Part shown: piece after piece, positions 13,414-21,426 of the stretch
Layout of the letters: each line of letters starts with the position of its first letter
How positions within the stretch are numbered: the stretch's first letter is position 1
Origin: a virus
Reading direction: 5' to 3' (one strand)
DNA: 33,963 nucleotides
Virus record (IMG/VR): IMGVR_UViG_3300010970_000034
Location: 1-33,963 of that record
Made by a program: the position numbers and the translations under genes
Notes under the pieces: generated by a model
What the model was told of the DNA's origin: nothing
Seen by the model: the letters and a program-made list of their open reading frames with translations, nothing else
Databases searched by the model: none

Positions 13414-14894
13414 AGAATTGTCGTTCCTTGAGAGGCAGATTTAAACTGTGTTGCAGCGCAATACCCAATCCCAGTTACGCCTTGCCAGTTGTTTGTAATT
13501 ACCGTGTCTGTAGCCCAATAGCCAACATCCCACAATGCAACGTCCCATTTAGCAGATACTTGTGGGCTAAAACTAAGCGCCGCAGTTGTGTCTGCCAAGT
13601 CAAAATCCATGTTTAAACCAATGAATATTGACGGAGAGCCATTTGTAAAGATTGACGGTCTGGCTCTAGTGAAATATTTTTTGTATCCACGGGCATCAAA
13701 ATAATTAAACGCTTGCAGCGCATAACCGTTGATGTCGCTTACGTCATCAGCGTAATTGTCATCCCACGCATGGGCAACAAATCCATTGCCGCCCCAATAA
13801 GGCTCATTGTCAAAGATTGCCCAACAATTAGCAGCTTGGCCTGTGAAGTTGCACCAGGCTTTAGTGATGTTATTCATCACATATTGCTGTTGTTGACCTT
13901 CAGCGACTGGCACATTGACCGTCAAAGCATTATGTTGTGGGTCAAAAATAATGTCCCACCCAAAGTTGCCGCCATACGATTGTGTTGCAGCGGTAAATGC
14001 GCCTTGAATCTTGTCCGATAGCGCAACACGAGGGTCAAGTCTAGATGATTGCAGGCTTGCGGCAAGTGGATACAGACCGTTATAGGTCAGCATCAGCATA
14101 TCGCCGCCGTACTTGAGCAAGCATCGCTTGCCAACGGGCTTACCAACCCTCCAAACGCCGATTAGCGCCCATTTCGTAGCATCTGAGGGATCAGTACCCG
14201 CCCATACAATAATCTCGCCATTGGACGTTATAAACACTAGGTTATCGTCTACGCCGTAGCCTGCATCAATTGTCCACGTTCCCACGGCAACCAAGAATCC
14301 ACCAAGTTGGGCAACCGAACTCATGTCAATTGCGGCAGCTGCGCCTGCAATGCTCAATGTTGGCAAATACCATGCTTTAAGCGAATTGTTTTGCGTAAAC
14401 CAAACTTGGTTCTTAAAAATAGCAATATTGCTTAGACTGCTTGCCGTTACGCCAGTAATTGTTGGATTTGTCCATACTGACCCGTTATACAGTAACGGCG
14501 CATCTACGCCATTGACCAAATACAAGTAACCACCGGCAGGCGTTGTGACGTTGGTGTATTCCCACTTTGCATTACTCAAGCCCGTCTTGACCGCTGCACC
14601 AACCGCACCGCCAGCAGTACAGTCGTAAATCGACGTTCCTGCAATAGCAAACAATTCGTCAGTTGCACCGCTTGAATAACCCATCAACGTCTGAACTTGA
14701 CCCGTGATGCCGGTGGAATATTTTGTATATCCACCACGCAACACTACATTGTTGACTGTGGGGAACAAGTTAGTTAATTGAACGGCATCGAGCGTATCCA
14801 TGTTTGCAATGGAATCACGCACGTTCCATCCACCAATAGGCGCAGGCAACGATTGAACACGAGCCGCTGTACCTTGGACGAGTCGGCTTGCCAT
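13365..14894 (-). CDS. Tail nozzle / hub protein (P22 gp10-like)
   Basis: 509 residues. The N-terminus QSLPAPIGGWNVRDSIANM, then DTLDAVQLTNLFPTVNNVVL and RGGYTKYSTG, is characteristic of podovirus tail proteins of the beta-propeller nozzle type. Later repeats such as LFAIAGTSIYDC, LVFITSNGEIIVWAG and LMLTYNGLYPLAASL look like propeller blades. It would close the portal-adaptor channel and hold fibres. It overlaps the adaptor gene stop by one base (TAATG-type join). Confidence 0.7.
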   Translation of the reverse strand: MASRLVQGTAARVQSLPAPIGGWNVRDSIANMDTLDAVQLTNLFPTVNNVVLRGGYTKYSTGITGQVQTLMGYSSGATDELFAIAGTSIYDCTAGGAVGAAVKTGLSNAKWEYTNVTTPAGGYLYLVNGVDAPLLYNGSVWTNPTITGVTASSLSNIAIFKNQVWFTQNNSLKAWYLPTLSIAGAAAAIDMSSVAQLGGFLVAVGTWTIDAGYGVDDNLVFITSNGEIIVWAGTDPSDATKWALIGVWRVGKPVGKRCLLKYGGDMLMLTYNGLYPLAASLQSSRLDPRVALSDKIQGAFTAATQSYGGNFGWDIIFDPQHNALTVNVPVAEGQQQQYVMNNITKAWCNFTGQAANCWAIFDNEPYWGGNGFVAHAWDDNYADDVSDINGYALQAFNYFDARGYKKYFTRARPSIFTNGSPSIFIGLNMDFDLADTTAALSFSPQVSAKWDVALWDVGYWATDTVITNNWQGVTGIGYCAATQFKSASQGTTILWASTDIVYQQGWGGI

Positions 14895-15805
14895 TAGTTT
14901 GTCCCGTAGCCAGTATCAGGAATGTTGTCGTAGCCGATCAAGACTGTGCCTGGGCGTGGTGCAAACGACAAGTTAGCCGCTGACGTATCCTGCGCCCGAA
15001 CAATCTCAAATTCCTCAATATAGTTGCGATACATCGCTGTAGTATCAAAGCCTTTAGCCTCAAAATACTTGAGCTTAGTAGCCAATACCATCAGTCGATC
15101 TGGGTAAATGCAAGTATCTGTGTCAGCAGTAAACGAGTTTTTAACTACGCCTGTGTCGGATAATGCCCAACCCTTTGACCGATACTCGTAGCCCAACAAC
15201 TCGTTAGTCGAAACGCCAGGCCAAATCTGAAAGTATTTACCCAACAAGCGCCAGCGAATCCGCGGGCCAGTCGAGATAAATCCCGAAAGCAGCCATTCCC
15301 ACTGTTGAGCGTCTGTTGGCCCTAGCATCTCCCAATGCTTTGATTTATCCCAATGAGTACGAGGTACGCTCGAGTTGTAATCCAAAGGCAAATCATATTT
15401 GACTTTTTCAAACGTAATTTGAGTGCCAACGTATGTGCCTGTAGCCGGTAAGTTAACCGTTACTGATGTTGCAGAGTCTACGCTTTGAACATAGCAAGCG
15501 TTAGACAACCCGTTACCGACTACTTGATAAGTGTCATCAATACCCGCTGTCGATGGGATATTGGTAATTTGATAGCTGTTGAGCGCAACGTCACCCGTTG
15601 TCACAGTAAAGCTAGTTGTGAAAATGTGTTGCTTGGTAAGTTGCCGCCAGTCATGCTTTCGCAAAAACTCATAACCGGCAGCGTTCATTAACGCAAGAAT
15701 CTGAATTACGTCTTGATTAGTATTTGATGCAACTGCAGTAGGTGTTCCGACCCCAAGCTCGTTTGTGACTTGGGTAACGAGTTCGAGCATTGTGGTCGTT
15801 GACAT
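14894..15805 (-). CDS. Head-tail adaptor / tail-tube-like protein
   Basis: 303 residues. The helical N-terminus (LELVTQVTNELGV, NQDVIQILALMNAAGYEFLR) followed by a beta-rich middle (SYQITNIPSTAGIDDTYQVV) and YDLPLDYNSSVPRTHWD is typical of the podovirus protein between portal and nozzle (P22 gp4 / T7 gp11-type role). The start follows the 175-residue gene with no gap. The assignment is by pattern and gene order. Confidence 0.65.
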   Translation of the reverse strand: MSTTTMLELVTQVTNELGVGTPTAVASNTNQDVIQILALMNAAGYEFLRKHDWRQLTKQHIFTTSFTVTTGDVALNSYQITNIPSTAGIDDTYQVVGNGLSNACYVQSVDSATSVTVNLPATGTYVGTQITFEKVKYDLPLDYNSSVPRTHWDKSKHWEMLGPTDAQQWEWLLSGFISTGPRIRWRLLGKYFQIWPGVSTNELLGYEYRSKGWALSDTGVVKNSFTADTDTCIYPDRLMVLATKLKYFEAKGFDTTAMYRNYIEEFEIVRAQDTSAANLSFAPRPGTVLIGYDNIPDTGYGTN

Positions 15806-16333
15806 TTAGTCCTCTTTTTTAGGTCTGCCTACCTTCTTTTCAGCCATGAAAGTTGCTAATTGCTCTTTTAATTCAGCAAGTTCGCGTTTGGTGCTTTCCA
15901 TTTCTGACTGACTAGAAGATTGATTCTTCGATTGCAAATACCGACGTGCTAACTCACGCATCCCTACCGCACCCATGCCAACACGTTGAAGTTGACCGTC
16001 TGAGGCTGTAGCAACCTGTTCAACAGTCTGAAACTTAAAGATTTGCATCTCAGCGAGTTGCATATCGTTTAATTCGTCAGGCCTGTCTTGATGCCATTGT
16101 ACTAAAGGAACACCGACCACTTCAGCGTTATTGTTCTGCATTTGAAAGTGCAGCCATTGTCGCGGGAATCGTTGTTTATGATCTTCTCTTACTGGTGTTT
16201 CGATTACTGTGGTTTTATCGCCTGGCACAATAATACGAACAAAAGGTTTTTCTTTGTACGGCTCTTTGTCAAAAACATAAAACTCAACGTGCAACTGGCT
16301 GTCTGCGTTGTGTACGTCTGAATCTAGCGACAA
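15806..16333 (-). CDS. Conserved phage structural-region protein with coiled coil and basic tail
   Basis: 175 residues. The first 85 residues are a beta-rich module (LHVEFYVFDKEPYKEKPFVR, WLHFQMQNNNAEVVGVPLVQ). The C-terminal third is a charged coiled coil (SEMESTKRELAELKEQLATF) ending KKVGRPKKED, with an AT-hook-like GRPKK core. Such proteins recur between capsid and adaptor genes in podoviruses. It could be a head completion or DNA-contacting protein; not recognised further. The terminator lies just upstream, so it either has its own promoter or relies on read-through. Confidence 0.55.
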   Translation of the reverse strand: MSLDSDVHNADSQLHVEFYVFDKEPYKEKPFVRIIVPGDKTTVIETPVREDHKQRFPRQWLHFQMQNNNAEVVGVPLVQWHQDRPDELNDMQLAEMQIFKFQTVEQVATASDGQLQRVGMGAVGMRELARRYLQSKNQSSSQSEMESTKRELAELKEQLATFMAEKKVGRPKKED

Positions 16334-16356
16334 TTTACTCTCCTGTGGGGATAGAT

Positions 16357-16386
16357 AAAAAAGGGAGTAAGGTTGCCCCTACCCCC
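16357..16386 (-). terminator. Strong intrinsic terminator after the capsid genes
   Basis: On the minus strand GGGGGTAGGG, a GCAA loop and CCTTACTCCC form a 10-bp stem (two GU pairs) closed by a GNRA tetraloop, followed by TTTTTT (16362-16357). It lies directly after the stop of the 98-residue gene and before the 175-residue gene, so it probably limits transcription out of the abundant capsid genes. Confidence 0.85.
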
Positions 16387-16396
16387 TTGTACTTAC

Positions 16397-16693
16397 TTAA
16401 ACTGATGCCTTACTGAACCAAGCTACGTCACCCGACACAAGCGCAACTGCTGGGCTTGTATAAGAACCGCCGGTGGCTGTTACCAAAAAGGTAGTAGCGT
16501 TGACGGTGCAAACTGCGGTGGAGGCAGCAATAGATGCGTTAGCTTTCGCCAAAACATACAATTTGCCGTCTGAACCAAACGCTTGCAAACCTAGTGGCCC
16601 ATCGGTAGGAACTGCAAGACCTGCCGAGTTAGGGTTAGTTGCCGAGATGCTTGTAAAAGTAGCACCAATAATAGGACTGACTGAATATGCCAT
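16397..16693 (-). CDS. Small capsid-associated (decoration-like) protein
   Basis: 98 residues, beta-rich and low in charge (VSPIIGATFTSISATNPNS, ALVSGDVAWFSKASV). It lies directly downstream of the major capsid gene and before a strong terminator, the usual place for a head decoration protein. No specific family was recognised, so the function is inferred from position and composition. Confidence 0.6.
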   Translation of the reverse strand: MAYSVSPIIGATFTSISATNPNSAGLAVPTDGPLGLQAFGSDGKLYVLAKANASIAASTAVCTVNATTFLVTATGGSYTSPAVALVSGDVAWFSKASV

Positions 16694-16706
16694 GATTGGT
16701 TCTCCT

Positions 16707-17708
16707 TTAAGCGATCAGCACGCCGCAGAATTGCGGGCCTGAAGATGTTAAGTTACCAGCCCAGCCAACCAATTTCACAATAGCGTCTTGGTTAACAGCC
16801 TGTCTTTCACCGCCAATTGGCACAAAATTACGATCAGCGTGGGGGCGGAACATCAAGTACTTGGTGTTCAAGAACCACATATGATTCGCAGTCGCTGCCG
16901 AGCCAACACCACCGTCCAAGATGACATCTGAGGCCATACCTGCGCCGTAGTATTTCAGGCTTGCAAAACCGGCGCCAGCTGACGAATTACCACCGTCGGT
17001 AATACGCTGAATGGCTTGAAGTGATTGCAGATACAACGAATAATAATTGTTATCGCAAACGATCAAATCAGGCTTGTCAGTACCGCGAATCAACTGAACA
17101 GCAAGAGCATCCATGTAGGCTTGAATGTTTGATGCCGAAACCGCTGCGCCGCCGTTAGTTACGCCTGAGTATGCAACCGAGCGCCAAAACGACCAAGTAG
17201 CACGATTGATACCGCCGTATGTGCCGGTGCTTGGTGCGTCAGGAACAGCAGCGCCGAGGCCTGTGATGTTTTTGCCTGAGTTACCAGTACCGTCTAGGTA
17301 AATGTCACCCGAAATACGGTTAGCCAACTGAGCTTCAGCGACGTTCATGCGACCATCGAGCAAGTCGATAATGGCTTCTTTACCGCTGTTTTGGATCATT
17401 TCCAGACCGCTGATCGAAACCGCCGACGCGTACTGGGTGATCGAAAACTGAGCAGCAGAAATAGGGCTGTTCTGCGACACGTTCAACACTTCATAGCCTG
17501 AATAGCTGTTGGTGTTGTTGGTTGCGGTGTCGTTATACATGATCTCTTGCAAAATCACGTTACCACCGGAAAAAGTCTTTACGTTGCCACGTTCTTTGAG
17601 GCGACGCAAAAGGGCGTTGTTGTTTGTTACGTTGTCAGCAAGTTCACCGGTGCGGCTTTGAATGTTCGTCGCAATGATGTCGCTGATCGAGCTATTGGCA
17701 AATGCCAT
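16707..17708 (-). CDS. Major capsid protein
   Basis: 333 residues, HK97-fold type by pattern: an N-terminal helix region (ISDIIATNIQSRTGELADNV, NNALLRRLKERGNVKTFSGG), then ISISGLEM-like sequence in SAVSISGLEMIQNSGKEAI, NRISGDIYLDGTGNSGKNIT, and a C-terminal domain with PDLIVCDNNYYSLYLQSL and YLMFRPHADRNFVPIGGERQ. It follows the scaffold gene by 21 bp and precedes a decoration-like gene. The protein has no long delta domain, so scaffolding is by the separate upstream protein. Confidence 0.85.
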   Translation of the reverse strand: MAFANSSISDIIATNIQSRTGELADNVTNNNALLRRLKERGNVKTFSGGNVILQEIMYNDTATNNTNSYSGYEVLNVSQNSPISAAQFSITQYASAVSISGLEMIQNSGKEAIIDLLDGRMNVAEAQLANRISGDIYLDGTGNSGKNITGLGAAVPDAPSTGTYGGINRATWSFWRSVAYSGVTNGGAAVSASNIQAYMDALAVQLIRGTDKPDLIVCDNNYYSLYLQSLQAIQRITDGGNSSAGAGFASLKYYGAGMASDVILDGGVGSAATANHMWFLNTKYLMFRPHADRNFVPIGGERQAVNQDAIVKLVGWAGNLTSSGPQFCGVLIA

Positions 17709-17729
17709 AGTTAATCTCCGATTAGGTTA

Positions 17730-18650
17730 TCAAAAACGTTCGTTTAAATTGTCAAATTGCTCTGCCAATAACGAGCGTCTATCTTGCGCTTTGGTACTCG
17801 TTGCCGCCCCTGGTGTTGAGGATTTAACGCTGACCGCTGCCGCCTTGGCTGCTTTCGCTGCCCTGTTCGATGCTTCCCGCTTCGCTGCATCGGCTGCGCC
17901 CTGTGAGGCTTGCTGATGTTTTGTAAACAGGTCGTTATCTAGGCGTATTGCCTTTTGGTACGCATCATCCAAGTCCTTTGCCACACCGCTGTTAAGCAGT
18001 TGGATCATTGTTGGACGAGCTTCCTCAAAATACTCTGCTTTTGATTGGAACTGGTTAATTTCGCTCAAAAGTGCTTCATTCTGTGCATTTTCCTGCTGTT
18101 GCTTCCAATTTAACACCTCGCCACGAACTTGTGCAAGCTCGTTTTGAATGGCGTAAAAGTTGGGATCAGTAGGCTGGATCTGCACATCACCCATATTGAT
18201 GCCGTACTGTTGGGCTAATTGGGCAAAATAGGCTTGTTTTTGCTGTGGCGAACCGTGACGCAAAACGTTATCAGCCTCCATCAGCGCTTTAACCGCTTGC
18301 GGTGCTTCGATGCCAAGCCCGCGGATGTTCTGCATATACGGCTCAATGGCCTGCTGCATTTGATCGGCAAATTGGGCTTTTGAAAGTAAAGGTTGCACAC
18401 CTGCTTTCATTTCTTCTTCACGCTTCCAAGCGTATTCTTTCAGCTTGGGGTCTGCCGTTGTCCAGGCTTCGTGATAGTCCTTCTTCCACGATGCAGGTGG
18501 GCGTTCCCAAACGGGGGGCTCTGCCGGTGGCTCTAACTCAGGGGCTTCCTGTGTTCTGACTTGTTCGACTGGTGTTTCATTCTGAACTTCGTCGAACTGC
18601 TGTGACAGTAATTCCCGACGATCTGGTTGTTCAGTATTTTCCAATTGCAT
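17730..18650 (-). CDS. Capsid scaffolding protein
   Basis: 306 residues, highly charged and Gln/Glu/Ala-rich. It contains PPASWKKDYHEAWTTADPKL and EYAWKREEEMKAGVQPLL, a signature of phage scaffolds, then long helices and a very basic alanine-rich segment (AKREASNRAAKAAKAAAVSV) near the C-terminus that could bind the coat protein. The C-terminal SLLAEQFDNL mirrors the N-terminal LLSQQFDEVQ, a small internal repeat. It sits immediately upstream of the capsid gene. Confidence 0.8.
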   Translation of the reverse strand: MQLENTEQPDRRELLSQQFDEVQNETPVEQVRTQEAPELEPPAEPPVWERPPASWKKDYHEAWTTADPKLKEYAWKREEEMKAGVQPLLSKAQFADQMQQAIEPYMQNIRGLGIEAPQAVKALMEADNVLRHGSPQQKQAYFAQLAQQYGINMGDVQIQPTDPNFYAIQNELAQVRGEVLNWKQQQENAQNEALLSEINQFQSKAEYFEEARPTMIQLLNSGVAKDLDDAYQKAIRLDNDLFTKHQQASQGAADAAKREASNRAAKAAKAAAVSVKSSTPGAATSTKAQDRRSLLAEQFDNLNERF

Positions 18651-18655
18651 ACCCC

Positions 18656-18979
18656 TTAAGTAAATTTACGACGAAGTTGAGAAATAATCTGATTTGCTTG
18701 TTTGTGCGTCATGTTGCCTAACTGTTGGCGCAATACATCACGCCTGCTTTCATTTGAAATGGGCGTGTATTTGGTTTCCATCTTTTCGTTTCCAACCTCG
18801 ATACACCCGTGTTCGCGCAAATGGTCACGGTGTACCGAACGGCTGGTAATCATCGACCCATTGATCATAGATTTGTATGGGGCAATGTCTGGTATGACCA
18901 TTGGGCCAAGACTGTCGTAATGCTCTTTTGAGCCTTTTTCGACTAATTCGCCATTGACGTAAATGTATGTTTTTCTCAT
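18656..18979 (-). CDS. Conserved phage protein upstream of scaffold (107 aa)
   Basis: Begins MRKTYIYVNGELVEKGSKEH, then MVIPDIAPYKSMINGSMITS and HRDHLREHGCIEVGNEKMET. This sequence pattern recurs beside capsid genes of many podoviruses, but I know of no assigned function. The C-terminal part is basic and helical. It overlaps the upstream 121-residue gene by ATGA. Confidence 0.6.
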   Translation of the reverse strand: MRKTYIYVNGELVEKGSKEHYDSLGPMVIPDIAPYKSMINGSMITSRSVHRDHLREHGCIEVGNEKMETKYTPISNESRRDVLRQQLGNMTHKQANQIISQLRRKFT

Positions 18980-19341
18980 AGCAGTAATAAAACGTCCTCG
19001 TCATCCATTTCTAAATAAGCGTTGTAAATCTGCTCAACTCTGTCAAAACTAGCAAGCATTGCATCGTAGTCAATGACTGCTGGCGCTTGCTTTGTGGCTT
19101 GTTTGATAACAAACGGCTCTGCAATTTCTTCTGCTACTTGAGGCTTGCCTTCAACGATTTGCTCGTATAACGCTAAAACCTCGTCACGCCGAGCCTGTGC
19201 TTTTGCCGCCTCACGCCTGCGCTGTTCTTCCTCTTTACGCTTGCCTACGCCGCCATCGTGAAAGTCAAAAATGACCGGACTAACTGTGACAATCGGAATT
19301 GCACAGAATGGTTGCGCTGCAAAGGCGTTAAACCCGAACAT
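18976..19341 (-). CDS. Phage structural-region protein of unknown function (121 aa)
   Basis: A hydrophobic N-terminus (MFGFNAFAAQPFCAIPIVTV) leads into FDFHDGGVGKRKEEEQRRRE, a basic-acidic helix, and ends with an acidic tail (YLEMDDEDVLLLL). The combination FDFHDG plus KRKEEE recurs in structural modules of aquatic phages. Function not known. It is joined to both neighbours by short overlaps. Confidence 0.55.
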   Translation of the reverse strand: MFGFNAFAAQPFCAIPIVTVSPVIFDFHDGGVGKRKEEEQRRREAAKAQARRDEVLALYEQIVEGKPQVAEEIAEPFVIKQATKQAPAVIDYDAMLASFDRVEQIYNAYLEMDDEDVLLLL

Positions 19342-19661
19342 TACTCAGCGGCCTCAGCCCAAGGCAGCGGGGCTGGCTGTGGGGTCGGGATTTTTTGCGC
19401 GTCGATCTGGGCTTGCACTTCCTTTTCCCAAGATGCAATACGATCCGCACCCGCAGCGTCTTTAGTCCACTGAATTGCTTGATCTTGAGTAACTTCAGGG
19501 TATGGCGTGTAATTTTTAGGGTCAGCAGGTAGCAAGTTTAGGCTATAGCTAACTTGCCCTGATAACCCGTCTTGCTCGTCTGACAGCGTGAAATTAGTCA
19601 TTGTTACCATGTCAGGCTTGACGTCATTGGTGACCATCATTGAGTTAATTGTCCACTTCAT
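19341..19661 (-). CDS. Phage protein of unknown function (106 aa)
   Basis: The N-terminal half is beta-rich (MKWTINSMMVTNDVKPDMVT, SDEQDGLSGQVSYSLNLLPA). The second half contains YPEVTQDQAIQWTKDAAGAD and a proline-rich end (PTPQPAPLPWAEAAE). It may belong to the fibre-associated small proteins found downstream of tail fibres; not certain. The start has AGAGGTGCAAAA just before the ATG, the same leader seen at three other genes here. Confidence 0.55.
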   Translation of the reverse strand: MKWTINSMMVTNDVKPDMVTMTNFTLSDEQDGLSGQVSYSLNLLPADPKNYTPYPEVTQDQAIQWTKDAAGADRIASWEKEVQAQIDAQKIPTPQPAPLPWAEAAE

Positions 19662-19813
19662 TTTTGCACCTCTGCGTGTGTGATTACGGCTGCGTCTGCT
19701 TGCTGTTTAAGTTTTATCATCATTGGGTAAGTATTGCTTTTGTTTGGCTGCTCACCAAGCAATTGCAAAACAAAATTGATTTCTTCGATGGTGAGTTTGA
19801 AAGGTAAGTCCAT
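19658..19813 (-). CDS. Small helical protein (51 aa)
   Basis: Found between longer genes: the ATG at 19813-19811 has GGAT nearby, and its stop overlaps the next start by ATGA. The protein begins MDLPFKLTIEEINFVLQLLG and ends VITHAEVQK. It is similar in style to small phage proteins lying after tail fibres, with two helices and no catalytic motif. Function unknown. Confidence 0.55.
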   Translation of the reverse strand: MDLPFKLTIEEINFVLQLLGEQPNKSNTYPMMIKLKQQADAAVITHAEVQK

Positions 19814-19815
19814 TT

Positions 19816-21426
19816 TTATCCTACAAGTAAACGACGCGAAGTGCCGCCTGCGTCTGTGATGGTGATGTAACCAGTTGGAGAAAGAGCACCTGCGGTGTAT
19901 GTACCGAATTGCAAAACGCCTGTGCCTTTTGGGGTCAACTTTAAGTTGATGTTTGCGTCTGAGCCTGTGGCTGAAATTTCAGGGCCTACGCCAGTAGCTG
20001 CACCTGTTAATGCAAGATAATTAACTGAAGAAGCTGCTGAAATAATTTGCGCTTGTACGCCGCCGCCTGTGCGTAAAATTATTGCGCCTGTTCCTTTTGA
20101 AATAATACCAAGACCAATATTTGAGTCTGTACCCTGAGATGACAAAAACGGATTTGCTAATGATACGTTTCCGCTGCCTTGCAACCAATTAACCGCACTT
20201 GTTACAGGCGAAACAACAAACCCACTATTAGCAACCGTACTCCCACCAAGCGCAACAACGCCCGTACCTTTGCCGTTTAAGACTAAGCCTACATTCGCAT
20301 CCGAACCCTGCGCCGAGAGTGTCGGGGCTGCGCCTGTAGCTGCGCCTGTTAATTGCAAGTAGTTGAGTGCGGAGGCTGTGTTGGCAATACGAACTTGTTG
20401 ACCGCCGCCTGTTCTAAAACCATGCGCCTCATTCCCTTTGGTGTCATAAAAAACGTAAATATTTGTATCCGCACCTTGCGCCCCAAAAACAAGTCCACCG
20501 CCAGTAACAGCACCCACCGCTTGCCAATAGTTAACAGCAGACGCCACGTTATTAACTTGCAGCGATTGATTCCCCGCCACCCCGCCAATAACTGTCGAGC
20601 CAAGCATCGTGGTCGTTGAGCCATTTGCTGATCCGACTGTGATGGCTGTAGTCGAGCCGCTTAAACCGCCTGTGCCGATGTTGACGGTTTTGGTCAGTCC
20701 TGTGGTAATTGCGCCTGAAGCTAGACCAATTGTGCTTGCTGTAGTAGCAGAACCAAAAGTATTTGTGCCGTTTGAAAATGTATTGCTGTTGCTAAATGTT
20801 TGCGAGGCAGTTAGTGCAGCTAAGGTAACGGACACGCCCGGTGCTGGCAAAGTATAAGTAACTGTTGTTCCAGTAGCTATTGCGCTAATTTGAAACTGCG
20901 CTTGCTTGGTGGCGTCGAGATTGTCTTGCAGCGTGAATACGTTGTCTTTGACCGTGATGCTTGTGTCGCTGATTGCGCCGCCTGTGATTGCTACGCTGTT
21001 AGCTGCTTGCGTTGCAATCGTGCCTAGACCCAAGGCTGTGCGTGCCGCTGCCTCTGTAGACGCACCTGTGCCGCCACTCGCAACCGGCAACAAAGCCCCG
21101 CTAGGCGCAACAATCGTTGTGCTGTCGCTGTATACCGCCTTTTCAGCAGGGTAAGTGACAAACACGGTTAGCGTGCCTTGAAAGTCAATTGTTGACCCTG
21201 TAGACGATGAAATTAGCGTAGTCCGTGCCAATGTGCCAATACCAACTGTGCCAATCCCCACTTCCCATTGGTTTTTGTCGCTAGTAATTGTGTAATAACA
21301 AGTATTCCCGTTGCCGATCCCTGCTGCAAACGTCTGAAACCCTGCATACGCACCTGACAGGGTAAGCGTACCCGTCCCTGTGGTGGTCGAATACTCTTGT
21401 ACGCGATCTGCGAGAACAAGTGCCAT
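19816..21426 (-). CDS. Tail fibre protein with four tandem C-terminal repeats
   Basis: 536 residues. The N-terminal domain (ALVLADRVQEYSTTTGTGTL, YYTITSDKNQWEVGIGT, FVTYPAEKAVYS, to about residue 100) is a widespread phage fibre attachment-type domain. A fibre linker LPVASGGTGASTEAAARTAL follows. From about 295 to 520 there are four repeats of about 57 residues beginning SAVNYLQLTGAATG and containing SAQGSDANVGLVLNGKGTG; copies start near 295, 351, 409 and 465. Such repeats suggest a fibrous trimer. The gene lies between portal and scaffold, away from the glycine-rich fibre. Confidence 0.75.
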   Translation of the reverse strand: MALVLADRVQEYSTTTGTGTLTLSGAYAGFQTFAAGIGNGNTCYYTITSDKNQWEVGIGTVGIGTLARTTLISSSTGSTIDFQGTLTVFVTYPAEKAVYSDSTTIVAPSGALLPVASGGTGASTEAAARTALGLGTIATQAANSVAITGGAISDTSITVKDNVFTLQDNLDATKQAQFQISAIATGTTVTYTLPAPGVSVTLAALTASQTFSNSNTFSNGTNTFGSATTASTIGLASGAITTGLTKTVNIGTGGLSGSTTAITVGSANGSTTTMLGSTVIGGVAGNQSLQVNNVASAVNYWQAVGAVTGGGLVFGAQGADTNIYVFYDTKGNEAHGFRTGGGQQVRIANTASALNYLQLTGAATGAAPTLSAQGSDANVGLVLNGKGTGVVALGGSTVANSGFVVSPVTSAVNWLQGSGNVSLANPFLSSQGTDSNIGLGIISKGTGAIILRTGGGVQAQIISAASSVNYLALTGAATGVGPEISATGSDANINLKLTPKGTGVLQFGTYTAGALSPTGYITITDAGGTSRRLLVG

